NCBI GenBank assembly: GCA_025057975.1
Contig: JANWUV010000012.1
Location: 54,953 to 118,952 of the forward strand
DNA length: 64,000 nucleotides
Source: Chloracidobacterium sp.
GTDB lineage: Bacteria > Acidobacteriota > Blastocatellia > Chloracidobacteriales > Chloracidobacteriaceae
Direction of reading: 5' to 3'
Part shown: positions 18,649-27,888 of the stretch, one piece after another
Layout: each line of letters opens with the position of its first letter
How positions within the stretch are numbered: the stretch's first letter is position 1
Made by a program: the position numbers and the translations under genes
The notes under the pieces: generated by a model
Told to the model about the DNA's origin: nothing
Databases searched by the model: none
The model's input: only the letters and a program-made list of their open reading frames with translations

Positions 18649-20166
18649 CTAACACATTGAGGTTGACGCCTGACCAACGTCGGCGGCCACGGCCGCCGCC
18701 GCGATCTTGCCGGAAAGTAGGACAAGCGGAATGCCGCCGCCGGGATGCGTCCCGCCGCCGGCGAAATACAGTCCTCGTGCTTCGCGCGCCCGAATCGGCG
18801 GCCGCCAAAAGGCGTTGCGCAGGCTGTTGGACGAAAGCCCGTAAATCGCCCCGCGATGCGCGTTAAACCACGTCGCAAACCGCTTGGGTGTTAGTATGTC
18901 CTCAAAGACGATGTTCCGCGCCAAACCTTCCAGTCCGGCCGCCTCCAGCCGCGCCACAATCTGGTTGCGGTACGCTGGCGCGATGTCGTCCCAGTCGTAG
19001 GCGTTGCAAACCGCCGGCGCATTGACCATCACAAAGAGGTTTTCACTGCCGGGCGGCGCTTGCGTCGGATCGGTGCGACTCGTCGCGCAAACGTAAATCG
19101 TTGGGTCGGCGGGCGGCGTCAAGCGGTCAAAAATGTCGGCGAATTCAGCCGGGTAGTCGCTTGAAAAAAAGATGTTGTGGTGCGCCAGCGCGTCAAACTT
19201 CCGCGCTGTTCCCAACAGCAGAATAAACCCGGAACAGGACGGCTCAATGCGCGCCAGACGGTCGTCGCTGTACGTGCGCCGCCGGACGCCGGGCAAGAGG
19301 CGCGCGTAGGTGTAGAGCGAATCAGCGTTGGAAATCACGGCGTCGGCAGGCAGGAAGTCGCCAGCCGCCAACCGAACGCCGCGCGTTCGCCCTGCCTCGA
19401 CGACAATCTCCGCCACGGGCGTGTCGGTGTGGATTTGAACGCCCCCCGCCTGCGCAACCTGCGCCAGCGCTTCGGCGATGCGGTACAACCCTCCGGCGAC
19501 GTACCACGCGCCAAACGCGAACTCGACGTAGGGAATCAGGCAGAAGGTCGCCTGCGCCCGATACGGCGACGAACCGTTGTACGTCGCATAACGGTTGAAC
19601 AACTGCCGCAGATAGGGGCTGGTGAAAAACTCGGCCGTCCGGTCGGCGACCGTCTTGAACGTCGCCAAACGTGGTAGCTGGCGCAGCAGGCGGCCGTCGA
19701 GCCGTCGCCACAAATTGCGCCAGTCGCGGAAGTCATTGAACAAAAACACTGGCGCAGTCGCGGTGTAGAGGTCGGCACCGTAACTGAGAAAGCGAAAAAA
19801 CGCCGCTTCGTCCTCCGGCGCGAGCCGGCGCAGCTCGGCGATGGTCTTCGCCAAGTCGGACGACAAATCAAGTCGTGCGCCGTCGGGCCAGCGGTAGCGG
19901 CAAATCGGGTCCAGCGGCTGAAGCGTGAGGTAATCTTCCAGCCGCGCGCCAGCGACGGCGAAGGTGTCCCGGAGAATGTCGGGCAACGTCACCAGCGACG
20001 GGCCGGTGTCAAATGAAAAACCGCCGGCGACAATCCGGTTGAGCTTGCCGCCGACGGTGGGGTTCTTTTCAAGGATGCAAACCTGAAAACCGCGCGCCGC
20101 CAGATGGAGCGCCGCCGCCAGCCCGCCCAATCCGGCGCCGACGATGATGACACGCTGCGCGTTCAT
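18649..20166 (-). CDS. CrtI/CrtN-family carotenoid desaturase or oxidoreductase
   Basis: FAD-dependent carotenoid enzyme of about 505 residues, membrane-associated. It probably desaturates phytoene or a related polyene, or performs a related CrtO/CrtN-type oxidation. The N-terminus MNAQRVIIVGAGLGGLAAAL is the dinucleotide-binding fold, followed by EKNPTVGGKLNR. The C-terminus GLYFAGGGTHPGGGIPLVLLSGKIA is the CrtI signature. The start could be the ATG at 20166 or the one at 20175. Both follow the hspR stop within 20 bases, so translation is coupled to the heat-shock genes. No phytoene synthase or cyclase gene is adjacent, and the exact step cannot be assigned from sequence. Confidence 0.85.
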   Translation of the reverse strand: MNAQRVIIVGAGLGGLAAALHLAARGFQVCILEKNPTVGGKLNRIVAGGFSFDTGPSLVTLPDILRDTFAVAGARLEDYLTLQPLDPICRYRWPDGARLDLSSDLAKTIAELRRLAPEDEAAFFRFLSYGADLYTATAPVFLFNDFRDWRNLWRRLDGRLLRQLPRLATFKTVADRTAEFFTSPYLRQLFNRYATYNGSSPYRAQATFCLIPYVEFAFGAWYVAGGLYRIAEALAQVAQAGGVQIHTDTPVAEIVVEAGRTRGVRLAAGDFLPADAVISNADSLYTYARLLPGVRRRTYSDDRLARIEPSCSGFILLLGTARKFDALAHHNIFFSSDYPAEFADIFDRLTPPADPTIYVCATSRTDPTQAPPGSENLFVMVNAPAVCNAYDWDDIAPAYRNQIVARLEAAGLEGLARNIVFEDILTPKRFATWFNAHRGAIYGLSSNSLRNAFWRPPIRAREARGLYFAGGGTHPGGGIPLVLLSGKIAAAAVAADVGQASTSMC

Positions 20167-20185
20167 GCGCCACATCCGCCGGGAC

Positions 20186-20620
20186 TCACCCGACGGTTGT
20201 TCGACGGATGGTGGCGCGTACCGCCGGCGTCGGCCCGTCCGGCGGCGTCTCCACCGGAACAATGTGCATGGGCGGCATCCGCACCAGCGCGTGGGCGGTG
20301 TGCGTCGCCATATGCTCGCGGATGTACTCAACCAGCGCCATCATATGCTGGTGCATTTCTTCCATCCGGTCGCGCATGCCAAGGATGATCTGGACGCCAG
20401 CCAGATTGACGCCCATTTCGCGCGTCAGGTTGAGGATACACCGCAGCCGCTCTAGGTCGGCGTCGGTGTAGTAGCGGGTGTTGCGCGCCGTGCGGGACGG
20501 AACAAGCAGGCCCTCCCGCTCATACATGCGAAGCGTCTGCTCATGAATGCCAAACGTTTCAGCCACTACGCCAATCGAGTACCGGCGTGGCTTAGTTTGC
20601 TTCCGGCTGCGTGTCGTCAT
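20186..20620 (-). CDS. hspR: HspR-type MerR-family heat-shock repressor
   Basis: DNA-binding repressor of the dnaK regulon. In other bacteria it works with DnaK as co-repressor and binds HAIR elements. The 144-residue protein has the MerR-type helix-turn-helix YSIGVVAETFGIHEQTLRMYEREGL (residues 14-38). It then has NTRYYTDADLERLRCI and the HspR-typical GVNLAGVQIIL (about 72-82), a short coiled coil, and a proline-rich tail. There are no metal-binding cysteines. It lies 24 bases after dnaJ in the same orientation. HAIR-like sites at the dnaK and clpB promoters in this window are its likely targets. Confidence 0.9.
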   Translation of the reverse strand: MTTRSRKQTKPRRYSIGVVAETFGIHEQTLRMYEREGLLVPSRTARNTRYYTDADLERLRCILNLTREMGVNLAGVQIILGMRDRMEEMHQHMMALVEYIREHMATHTAHALVRMPPMHIVPVETPPDGPTPAVRATIRRTTVG

Positions 20621-20644
20621 GGCTTGGGCCCCTACAAGTTGAGG

Positions 20645-21577
20645 TCACTCAACGCCGAGCGACTTCCGTGGATTTTCCGGGTTCAAGCGTTCATACTGAC
20701 GCAAGAGCTCCTTGGTTTCTTCGCTGATGACCGAAGGCAGGACAATCTTGACTTCAACGTATTGGTCGCCGCGCGTACCGGGACTGCGCAAGACGGGAAA
20801 ACCCTTCTCCCGCAGCCGGAATTTTTGACCTGATTGCGTCCCCGGCGGAATCCGCAACTGGGCTTTGCCGCCGACGGTCGGCACTTCAATCTTGGCGCCC
20901 AGCGCCGCCTCTGGGACGGTAATCGGCACGGTACAGTAAATGTTATCCCCTTTGCGCGTAAAGAACGGATGCGACCCGACATTAGTGATAAGGTACAGGT
21001 CGCCGGGCGGGCCGCCGTTGACGCCAGGATAACCCTTGCCCGCGATCCGCACCTTCGAGCCGTTGTCCACGCCGGCCGGGATGCGCGCCGTAATGGTTTC
21101 CGCCGGCCGGCCACCCATCGGTGGGAGCGTCACCTTGACGGTCGTTCCCTCCATCGCCTCCTCAAACGAGATCGAAACCGTCTGTTCGATGTCGCGTCCG
21201 GCTTGGGGAAACGGCCCCCGGGCGCTTCCGCGCATGCCGCCAAACATTTCCGCGAAAATGTCCCGAAACGACGTAGCGCCGCCAAAGTCGAAGTTGCCGA
21301 AGTCAAAGGGAATGCCGCCGCCAGTTGCGCCGCTTTTCGCCGCCTGCGCATGCGCCTCGGTATAGACTCCGAAGCGGTCGTACACTTTCCGCTTCTCCTC
21401 GTCGCCCAGCACGTCAAAGGCCTCGGAAATGCGCTTGAACTTTTCTTCCGCCGCCTTGTCGCCGGGGTTCAGGTCCGGGTGGTACTTGCGCGCCAGTCGG
21501 CGGTAAGCCTTTTTGATTTCTTCCGCTGAGGCGGTTCTTGGAACGCCGAGCGTCGCGTAATAGTCCTGCTTCGCCAT
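20645..21577 (-). CDS. dnaJ: DnaJ/CbpA-type J-domain co-chaperone
   Basis: Hsp40 partner that stimulates DnaK ATPase and delivers unfolded clients. The 310-residue protein has an N-terminal J domain ([21 protein letters not shown], with the HPD motif in YHPDLNPGD near residue 36). A Gly/Phe-rich linker (about 80-115) and the two C-terminal beta domains follow. The cysteine-rich zinc-binding CxxCxGxG repeats are absent, so it is the type II (CbpA-like) form. The ATG at 21577 has GGAGG 6 bases upstream; the frame extension to 21655 is not coding. It sits between dnaK and hspR. Pairing of dnaK with a type II DnaJ and HspR resembles actinobacterial and deinococcal operons. Confidence 0.94.
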   Translation of the reverse strand: MAKQDYYATLGVPRTASAEEIKKAYRRLARKYHPDLNPGDKAAEEKFKRISEAFDVLGDEEKRKVYDRFGVYTEAHAQAAKSGATGGGIPFDFGNFDFGGATSFRDIFAEMFGGMRGSARGPFPQAGRDIEQTVSISFEEAMEGTTVKVTLPPMGGRPAETITARIPAGVDNGSKVRIAGKGYPGVNGGPPGDLYLITNVGSHPFFTRKGDNIYCTVPITVPEAALGAKIEVPTVGGKAQLRIPPGTQSGQKFRLREKGFPVLRSPGTRGDQYVEVKIVLPSVISEETKELLRQYERLNPENPRKSLGVE

Positions 21578-21674
21578 GACTGCCTCCGCTATCCAGTCGG
21601 GACTAAGCGTCAGGGCTGAGCCAGCTGTGCCCCAGCCGGCGCGACTGGGGCACAAGCCGTCTCATGGCGCTTGG

Positions 21675-23576
21675 TCACCGCTTGTCGTCCACATCAACGT
21701 ATTCGGCGTCAATTACGTTGTCGTCACCCTTGCCGGCGTCTTGGCGGCTTGCGCTGGCAGCCCCGGCGGCGCGGCCGGCGGCGTCCTTGTACATCATTTC
21801 AGACACTTTGTAGGTCGCCTTTTGCAAGCGGTCGCACAGGCTGTTGAGTTCTGACAGCGACGCCGTTTCCAACTTCGACTTGGCTTCGGACAGTGCGCTT
21901 TCGATCTCCGACAGTGTGGACGACTCGATCTTTGCACGATTTTCAGCGACCAACTTCTCGGTCGAGTAAATCAGCGAATCGAGCCGGTTCTTGGCTTCGA
22001 CGCGCTCGCGCATTTCGCGGTCTTTCGCCGCGTTGGCTTCGGCCTCGCGCACCATCCGGTCAATCTCTTCCTTAGTGAGCCCGGAGCTGGAGGTGACAGT
22101 AATCTTCTGCTCGCGGCCCGTTCCCAAATCTTTCGCCGTGACATTGACGATGCCGTTGGCGTCTATGTCGAAGGTGACTTCGATCTGCGGGACACCGCGC
22201 GGCGCCGGTGGGATGTCCACCAGCCGGAACACGCCGAGCGTCCGGTTGTCCCGCGCCATCGGACGTTCACCCTGCAAAACATGCACTTCGACCGAGGTTT
22301 GGTTGTCGGTCGCCGTCGAGAAAATCTCGCTCTTGCGGGTGGGAATCGTTGTGTTGCGCGGGATCATGATCGTATTGACGCCGCCCAGCGTCTCAATCCC
22401 AAGGCTCAGCGGCGTAACGTCGAGCAGCAGGAGGTCTTTCACGTCGCCAGCCAGCACCCCTGCTTGGATGGCCGCGCCAATCGCTACTACTTCGTCGGGG
22501 TTGACTGACCGGTTGGGTTCTTTGCCAAAGAACTCCCTGACCAGTTGCTGCACCCTGGGGATGCGGGTCGAGCCGCCGACCAGAATCACCTCGTCAATCT
22601 GGGAGGGCTTCAGACCGGCGTCCTCTAGCGCCTTGCGGCAGGGCTCAAGCGTGCGCTGGAGAATGTGCTCCACCAACTGCTCAAACTTCGCCCGCGTCAG
22701 CTTCATCACCAGATGCTTCGGCCCAGAAGCGTCCGCTGTGATGAAGGGCAGGTTGATTTCAGTTTCCATCGCGGACGAAAGCTCGATTTTGGCCTTCTCG
22801 GCGGCTTCCTTCAGGCGTTGGAGCGCCATCTTGTCGGACCTTAAGTCAATACCCTGATCCTTCTTGAACTCGCTGATAATCCAGTTGATGAGGCATTCGT
22901 CCACGTCGTCGCCGCCAAGGTGCGTATCACCGTTAGTGGACTTGACTTCGACAACACCTTCGCCGACTTCCAGAATCGAAATATCAAACGTCCCACCGCC
23001 GAAGTCGAAAACGGCGATAGTTTCATCTTTCTTCTTGTCCAGCCCGTAGGCCAGCGCCGCCGCCGTCGGCTCGTTGACGATGCGCTTGACTTCCAGACCG
23101 GCGATTTTACCGGCGTCTTTGGTGGCCTGCCGCTGGGCATCGTTGAAGTAGGCCGGAACGGTGATGACGGCTTCTGTCACCGGATGCCCCAAATAGTCTT
23201 CCGCCGCCGTCTTTAGCTTTTGCAACACCATGGCGGAAATCTCCGGCGGGGCCCATTCCTTGCCGCCGCCGACCAGACGCACATCGCCATTCGGCCCTTC
23301 AACAACCTTGTAGGGCACTTGTTTGATTTCCTCTTTGACCTCGTTGAACCGGCGGCCGATGAAACGCTTGACGGAATAGAAGGTGTTTTCCGGGTTGGTT
23401 ACGGCCTGCCGCTTGGCGACCTGGCCAACCAGGCGACTTCCGTCCTTGGTGAAGGCGACAACCGATGGCGTCGTCCGTGCTCCTTCTGAGTTGGTGATGA
23501 CGACCGGTTCACCGCCTTCCATAACGGCGACCACGGAGTTGGTTGTCCCCAAATCAATCCCGATGATTTTCCCCAT
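21675..23576 (-). CDS. dnaK: Chaperone DnaK (Hsp70)
   Basis: ATP-dependent chaperone, 633 residues, normal length. The nucleotide-binding domain starts [31 protein letters not shown] and the adenosine motif [11 protein letters not shown] mark its middle and end. The substrate-binding domain begins near residue 385 ([18 protein letters not shown]). The helical lid ends in an Ala/Gly-rich linker and DKR rather than EEVD. It is the first gene of the unit, with about 90 bases of leader after the promoter at 23673-23702. grpE is not here; it lies with clpB at 42.3 kb. Confidence 0.98.
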   Translation of the reverse strand: MGKIIGIDLGTTNSVVAVMEGGEPVVITNSEGARTTPSVVAFTKDGSRLVGQVAKRQAVTNPENTFYSVKRFIGRRFNEVKEEIKQVPYKVVEGPNGDVRLVGGGKEWAPPEISAMVLQKLKTAAEDYLGHPVTEAVITVPAYFNDAQRQATKDAGKIAGLEVKRIVNEPTAAALAYGLDKKKDETIAVFDFGGGTFDISILEVGEGVVEVKSTNGDTHLGGDDVDECLINWIISEFKKDQGIDLRSDKMALQRLKEAAEKAKIELSSAMETEINLPFITADASGPKHLVMKLTRAKFEQLVEHILQRTLEPCRKALEDAGLKPSQIDEVILVGGSTRIPRVQQLVREFFGKEPNRSVNPDEVVAIGAAIQAGVLAGDVKDLLLLDVTPLSLGIETLGGVNTIMIPRNTTIPTRKSEIFSTATDNQTSVEVHVLQGERPMARDNRTLGVFRLVDIPPAPRGVPQIEVTFDIDANGIVNVTAKDLGTGREQKITVTSSSGLTKEEIDRMVREAEANAAKDREMRERVEAKNRLDSLIYSTEKLVAENRAKIESSTLSEIESALSEAKSKLETASLSELNSLCDRLQKATYKVSEMMYKDAAGRAAGAASASRQDAGKGDDNVIDAEYVDVDDKR

Positions 23577-23672
23577 ACGTTACACTCCACTCATCGTTGA
23601 AATGCGGTTCACGAAACGCGGCTGGATGGTGGGTGACAGCCCGCCGGCCGGCGTTGGAACTTTTATGCCGCC

Positions 23673-23702
23673 ACTATAATACTTGAGTCCAGTGTTGTCA
23701 AC
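23673..23702 (-). promoter_or_regulatory. dnaK promoter with overlapping HAIR-like HspR operator
   Basis: On the minus strand: TTGACA (23701-23696), a 17-base spacer, then TATAGT (23678-23673). This is a near-consensus sigma70 promoter. Within it lies GTTGACA-N7-ACTCAAG (23702-23682). Compared with the HAIR consensus CTTGAGT-N7-ACTCAAG, the right half is perfect and the left half matches 4 of 7. The operator covers the -35 box and most of the spacer, so bound HspR would block RNA polymerase. Confidence 0.8.
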
Positions 23703-23721
23703 TTTATTTTAGTGCCGTAGC

Positions 23722-24639
23722 TTACCGACGCGGCAGGCGGCGCTTCTTAGTCCGCAGCGTCATCTGAGGATCGCCTGCCACTAACAACAATCGCCCGGCT
23801 GTTGTCGTTACGGCTGGTTGCGGCACGTAACGCACCGTAAACCACCGCCGACGAACTTCATCAGTCAAGATGGCGGCCGCATTAGTTTCGTCCAACCGAA
23901 AAGCCCGCCCGCCGGTGTCTTCCGTCAGTCGGCGAATTACTTCCACCGGCTTCGGGCCAAGCCGCTTGGGACGTGGTGCGCCGTAGGTGCGATCCTGCGC
24001 CTGCCAGGCGTACAACACCACGTCCACTGACTGTAACGCCGCCAGCGCATCCTCAAAGGTGGTTTGCGAACCTTCGTCGTAACCGTCCGAGAGCAGCACA
24101 ATCACTCGTTTACTGACAGTTGTCGCCGGACGAAAAACATCCTCCGTTACGGCCAGCAAGGCGTCATAGAGGCGGGGCGTCGAGCGTTTCCGAAACAGTT
24201 TTGCTCCAGCAATGAGCCGGCTGGCATCTTCCGTCAGCTCACACAAGATTTCTGGCTCTTTGGCGTACCCGACCAACATCAACCGGTCGCCGGTGAAGAG
24301 TTCTCGAATCAACGACCGCGCCAGTTGTTCCATGTCGCCGACTTCAACCTGAAACGTTGCCGAATTGTCCGCCAAAAAGACGATAACGGCGGCAGAGGGA
24401 TCGGGTTCGACGCTTTCAATGATTTGCTCTGTCCCAGCGTCGTAGAGCGTCATATCGGTCGGCGTCAGGCGAATCGGCGGCGTGTCTGGTGCTGGAACCT
24501 GCGCGATGACCGTCAGATGAGCGCGTGGCGACTGTTCCCCACCGACGCGACCCGACTGCGCCGCCGCTCGGCTGCCGGCGACGCTGATGACTAAACCGAA
24601 ACCAAAACCAATCTGTTCGATGAACGTCCGCCGGTTCAT
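23722..24639 (-). CDS. VWFA-domain protein with Tat-type signal
   Basis: Exported protein of 305 residues with a von Willebrand factor A-like domain, of the VWFA-related kind common in acidobacteria. The N-terminus MNRRTFIEQIGFGFGLVISVAG carries a twin-arginine motif before the hydrophobic segment. The metal-ion-dependent adhesion site appears degenerate: DNSAT (near residue 96) in place of DxSxS, with LSDGYDEG further on. It probably mediates protein-protein contacts at the cell surface; no enzymatic motif is visible. I chose the ATG at 24639 because the upstream frame extension has no conserved features. The dnaK promoter lies between its stop and dnaK. Confidence 0.8.
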   Translation of the reverse strand: MNRRTFIEQIGFGFGLVISVAGSRAAAQSGRVGGEQSPRAHLTVIAQVPAPDTPPIRLTPTDMTLYDAGTEQIIESVEPDPSAAVIVFLADNSATFQVEVGDMEQLARSLIRELFTGDRLMLVGYAKEPEILCELTEDASRLIAGAKLFRKRSTPRLYDALLAVTEDVFRPATTVSKRVIVLLSDGYDEGSQTTFEDALAALQSVDVVLYAWQAQDRTYGAPRPKRLGPKPVEVIRRLTEDTGGRAFRLDETNAAAILTDEVRRRWFTVRYVPQPAVTTTAGRLLLVAGDPQMTLRTKKRRLPRR

Positions 24640-24807
24640 CACTTGCGCCGTATCCCCCGGAGTTCTGGGTCTTGCCGGCTGGTCTAAAGGCCAGAGATGT
24701 AGCACTTTAGGACTGCTGAAGACGCCGTCTCGCCAAAGTCTGCTGTCCAACGACGACTCACAGGATGCTAGAGTAACAACCCACCGCAAAGTCTATTCAA
24801 CCGACCG

Positions 24808-25548
24808 ATGCCCCACCATCGCTTCTACGCGCCGTTGGAAAACTTTACAGCCGCCGAGGTGTACCTACCCGACGACGAAGCCCACCATGCCGTTCACGTT
24901 CTTCGCATTCGTGTTGGCGAAACCGTCAATGTTTTTGACGGTCAGGGCCGCGCCTTCTGTGCTGTCGTGACGGAAGCCTCCAAACGCGGCGTCCGTCTAG
25001 TACCGGCCGAACCGCTCCCATCCAACGAGTCGCCGCTTGACTTGACACTTGCCGCCGCCCTACTCAAGGCCGACAAGTTTGAGTGGGTGATCCAGAAGGC
25101 TGTTGAACTTGGCGTTACCCGGATTGTCCCGCTTGTTACCCGCCACGTCGAGCCAGGGCTTGTGCGCGGACTCTCCGCTGAACGTCTTAGCCGTTGGGCG
25201 CGCATTAGCCGTGAGGCGACAAAGCAGTGCGGACGCAGCCGCCTTACGCCCGTCACGGCGCCGCGTCCGCTTGCCGAAGTGACGGCAATGGAAGGGGTCA
25301 AATTCTTTTTCACCGAGCACGGCGGACAAAGCTGGAGTCGCATTGTCAAAGGCATAGACACGCCACCGTCGGTAGTGACAGCTTTTGTCGGACCAGAAGG
25401 CGGCTGGAGCCATGACGAGCGGACACGGGCTGTCGCCGACGGTGCGCATTTGGTTACACTGGGAAGGCGCATCCTGCGGGCTGAAACGGCGGGCATCCTT
25501 GCTGTCGGCTTACTTCAGTCCGCATTTGGTGATTTTGTTGACGACTAA
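24808..25548 (+). CDS. rsmE: 16S rRNA (uracil-1498-N3)-methyltransferase
   Basis: SPOUT-class S-adenosylmethionine methyltransferase that modifies U1498 of 16S rRNA in assembled 30S subunits. The 246-residue protein has the small N-terminal PUA-like domain (HHRFYAPLE, DDEAHHAVHVLRIRVGETVNVFDG) and the knotted C-terminal domain. That domain carries VGPEGGWSHDE and LGRRILRAETAGI, both diagnostic of RsmE. It reads away from the VWFA gene. moaD and moaE follow on the same strand after 25 bases. Confidence 0.96.
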   Translation: MPHHRFYAPLENFTAAEVYLPDDEAHHAVHVLRIRVGETVNVFDGQGRAFCAVVTEASKRGVRLVPAEPLPSNESPLDLTLAAALLKADKFEWVIQKAVELGVTRIVPLVTRHVEPGLVRGLSAERLSRWARISREATKQCGRSRLTPVTAPRPLAEVTAMEGVKFFFTEHGGQSWSRIVKGIDTPPSVVTAFVGPEGGWSHDERTRAVADGAHLVTLGRRILRAETAGILAVGLLQSAFGDFVDD

Positions 25549-25573
25549 GCTGGCTTTCCTTATGCAAGGAGCG

Positions 25574-25837
25574 ATGAAAACTGTTGATGACGCTTTGCTC
25601 AAGGTTTTGGTGTTCGGTCAGTGTCGTGCGCTGGTTGGGGCGGACGCCGCGCCGGTCCAGGTCGCTGTCCCGACGACGGCGGGGGCCGTCCTTGACGCCG
25701 TATGCGAACAGTACCCACAACTTGCCCCGTTGCGTGGCAGCCTGCTGGTCGCCGTCAATGAAGCTTACGCCCGCGCTGAAACCCCAGTTGAAAATGGCGA
25801 CGAAGTCGCTGTCTTTCCACCAATCGCCGGGGGCTAA
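25574..25837 (+). CDS. moaD: Molybdopterin synthase sulfur-carrier subunit
   Basis: Small ubiquitin-like protein of 87 residues. Its C-terminal glycine is thiocarboxylated and donates sulfur for molybdopterin synthesis. The C-terminus FPPIAGG shows the required double glycine, and LLVAVNEAY matches the family core. The ATG at 25574 follows AAGGAG at ideal distance; another ATG at 25562 is in frame but poorly placed. It ends 6 bases before moaE, its obligate partner. Confidence 0.94.
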   Translation: MKTVDDALLKVLVFGQCRALVGADAAPVQVAVPTTAGAVLDAVCEQYPQLAPLRGSLLVAVNEAYARAETPVENGDEVAVFPPIAGG

Positions 25838-25843
25838 GGTGCG

Positions 25844-26299
25844 ATGACAGCGAGCGAACCCTCCGGCGACATCATTGCGCTGACGTATGAACCAATAGAT
25901 ACGGCGGGGATTGTCCGGCGGCTGATTCGTCCTTCGGTTGGAGCTGTTGTGACCTTTGAAGGCGTTGTCCGCGACAACCTACACGGCCGCCGGACGCTCT
26001 ACCTCGACTATGAGGCCTATGAGCCAATGGCCCTCAAGATGCTTTGGCGAATTGCCGCCGAAGCGCGAGACAAGTACCCCGACCTTGACCGGCTGGCGCT
26101 CGTTCATCGGCTTGGACGGTTACAACTTTCTGATACCAGCGTCCTTGTTGCAGCGACTTCACCCCACCGCGCAACGGCGTTCGACGCCTGTCGCTTTGGA
26201 ATTGACCGCATTAAGACGCTGGTTCCGATCTGGAAGCACGAATTCTTTGAGGACGGCGACGTATGGGTGGAGGGTGTCCGCCCGATGCTCGATCTGTAA
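25844..26299 (+). CDS. moaE: Molybdopterin synthase catalytic subunit
   Basis: Large subunit of molybdopterin synthase, which inserts two sulfurs into cyclic pyranopterin to form the molybdopterin dithiolene. The 151-residue protein shows GAVVTFEGVVRDN, YEAYEPMALKML, HRLGRL and the C-terminal active-site segment PIWKHEFFEDGDVWVEG. AAGGTG precedes the start. Together with moaD it forms the heterotetramer. No molybdoenzyme gene lies in the window. Confidence 0.96.
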   Translation: MTASEPSGDIIALTYEPIDTAGIVRRLIRPSVGAVVTFEGVVRDNLHGRRTLYLDYEAYEPMALKMLWRIAAEARDKYPDLDRLALVHRLGRLQLSDTSVLVAATSPHRATAFDACRFGIDRIKTLVPIWKHEFFEDGDVWVEGVRPMLDL

Positions 26300-26349
26300 T
26301 CTCCGATTGCGCCCGCACTGTCTCCAAATGGCCGGGCGGCCCGCGGACA

Positions 26350-26370
26350 ACAGCTGTAACGAACAGCTGT
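26350..26370. other. Small hairpin between convergent moaE and aarF genes
   Basis: ACAGCTGT (26350-26357) is repeated at 26363-26370 after AACGA. Because the unit is self-complementary, it can form an 8-base-pair hairpin with a 5-base loop on either strand. There is no T-run, so a terminator role is only possible. Confidence 0.5.
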
Positions 26371-26403
26371 CGCCTGCGACCCTCCCTCCCCGGTACCGTA
26401 AAG

Positions 26404-27888
26404 TCAGATCATACCCTGTGCTTCTTGGGTAAAGCGTCGCACCGTACGATGACCGAAGAAGCGCCGAAGCTCATCTACGGCTGTATTGAGCAAGCCTTGG
26501 CTGTTCAGGAGCGACCGCACGTATTGGGGCGCTAAGGCTTCCTGGATCGGCTCAAACCCGTGCTCAATCAGACTCCAGCCGGGACGGAGTTTCGAGGCCA
26601 TGCCCTCCAACAACGAAAGGCTTCGAAAGACGTAGACCAATTCGGGCGGCAGGTTCAGTCCCAACTCCCGCGCCATCCGCTCAATAGCCAGCCCGACGCC
26701 TAGCATGCGGTTTTGCGCATCCAGCCCACGCCGGTGGAGTCGGATAATTTCCTCAATGAAGGCGTGAATCCGGCGGCGGTTTGTGCCTTCGGCGACAATG
26801 CCGGTTTCGTAGAGACCGTCCACCAGCCGTTCCCGGTCGCCACGCAAGCCAGCGACAACAGCGTCTAGAATGGCGGTGCGCATCTCACGCGACAGACGGC
26901 ACACCATGCCGTAATCGAGTAGGATCAACTGCCCGCCATCCCCAACAAGGATGTTGCCAGGATGCGGGTCGGCATGGTAGACGCCGGCGACAAAAATCAT
27001 TTCGGCGTAAAGCTTGACCAGCCGAGCGATAAGATCATCAAGGTCGAAGCCGGCGGCCCGCAGACGTTCTACATCGGTAAACTTCACGCCCGGACAGTAC
27101 TCCATCACGATAACCTGCGGCCCGGAAACCTCTGGGTAAATGAGCGGCACGATGACGTCTTCCCGCCGAGCCAGAATCCGCGCCATCATCTCCAAGTTTT
27201 CCATCTCGTTTGTCAGGTCCAGCTCCTGCGCCATCCCCTTCGAGCCTTCAGCGATGGCGGTGGACAGCATGCGGGTCAACGAGTTGGAAAAATGCCGATC
27301 AAGCTGGCGCATGACGAAACCGGCAATTTTGAGGTCAAGCGCCATCTGCGCCGGAATATCCGGCCGGACGAACTTGACGACGACATCCTGCCCTTGCCAG
27401 ACCGCGTAGTGAACCTGCGCCAGCGACGCCGCCGCCAACGCCTGCTCATCGAAGCGATCAAAGACGGCCTCCAGTCGCATGCCGTAAATGGTTTCGAGGG
27501 CGCGACGGGCTTCCTTTCCGGGCAGTGGCGTGATGCCGTCCTGAAGCTTGGCAATTTCCTCAATATAAACCGCCGGTACGAGGTCAGGGCGCGTGCTAAC
27601 CAGTTGTCCGAGCTTGATGAAAGCCGTACCGAGCGTTTCGATGTGCCGTTTGATGGTCTGCGCCCGTTGGCGGTGCATTGCTTCGGAAACTGGGCGCGGC
27701 GGCCCGAAGACCAAGTAGCGTCGGCGGTCACGGACAAACGCCAATGTCGTCGGTAAGGTTAGGCGGAGCATGGTGCTTGCCCGCCGAGCGAGCCGCACCT
27801 GCTGCGCAAAGGACATAAACCGCGATGGAGAACGAGGCGACATGCTTCCAAGCTTCGGTGTCGACAGTGGGCTGTTTCTATCGTCCAT
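26404..27888 (-). CDS. AarF/UbiB/ABC1-family atypical kinase
   Basis: Membrane-associated protein-kinase-like ATPase. In other bacteria it supports ubiquinone or other isoprenoid lipid biosynthesis or distribution. The 494-residue protein has the family KxGQ segment (AFIKLGQLVSTRPDLVP, near residue 90), DGITPLPG, VVVKFVRPD, the catalytic HADPHPGNILV and LLDYGMV. The C-terminus has a helical, likely membrane-facing segment. A GTG at 27891 precedes the ATG at 27888. Its 5' end overlaps the CYTH gene by 11 bases, so the pair is translationally coupled. Confidence 0.92.
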   Translation of the reverse strand: MDDRNSPLSTPKLGSMSPRSPSRFMSFAQQVRLARRASTMLRLTLPTTLAFVRDRRRYLVFGPPRPVSEAMHRQRAQTIKRHIETLGTAFIKLGQLVSTRPDLVPAVYIEEIAKLQDGITPLPGKEARRALETIYGMRLEAVFDRFDEQALAAASLAQVHYAVWQGQDVVVKFVRPDIPAQMALDLKIAGFVMRQLDRHFSNSLTRMLSTAIAEGSKGMAQELDLTNEMENLEMMARILARREDVIVPLIYPEVSGPQVIVMEYCPGVKFTDVERLRAAGFDLDDLIARLVKLYAEMIFVAGVYHADPHPGNILVGDGGQLILLDYGMVCRLSREMRTAILDAVVAGLRGDRERLVDGLYETGIVAEGTNRRRIHAFIEEIIRLHRRGLDAQNRMLGVGLAIERMARELGLNLPPELVYVFRSLSLLEGMASKLRPGWSLIEHGFEPIQEALAPQYVRSLLNSQGLLNTAVDELRRFFGHRTVRRFTQEAQGMI

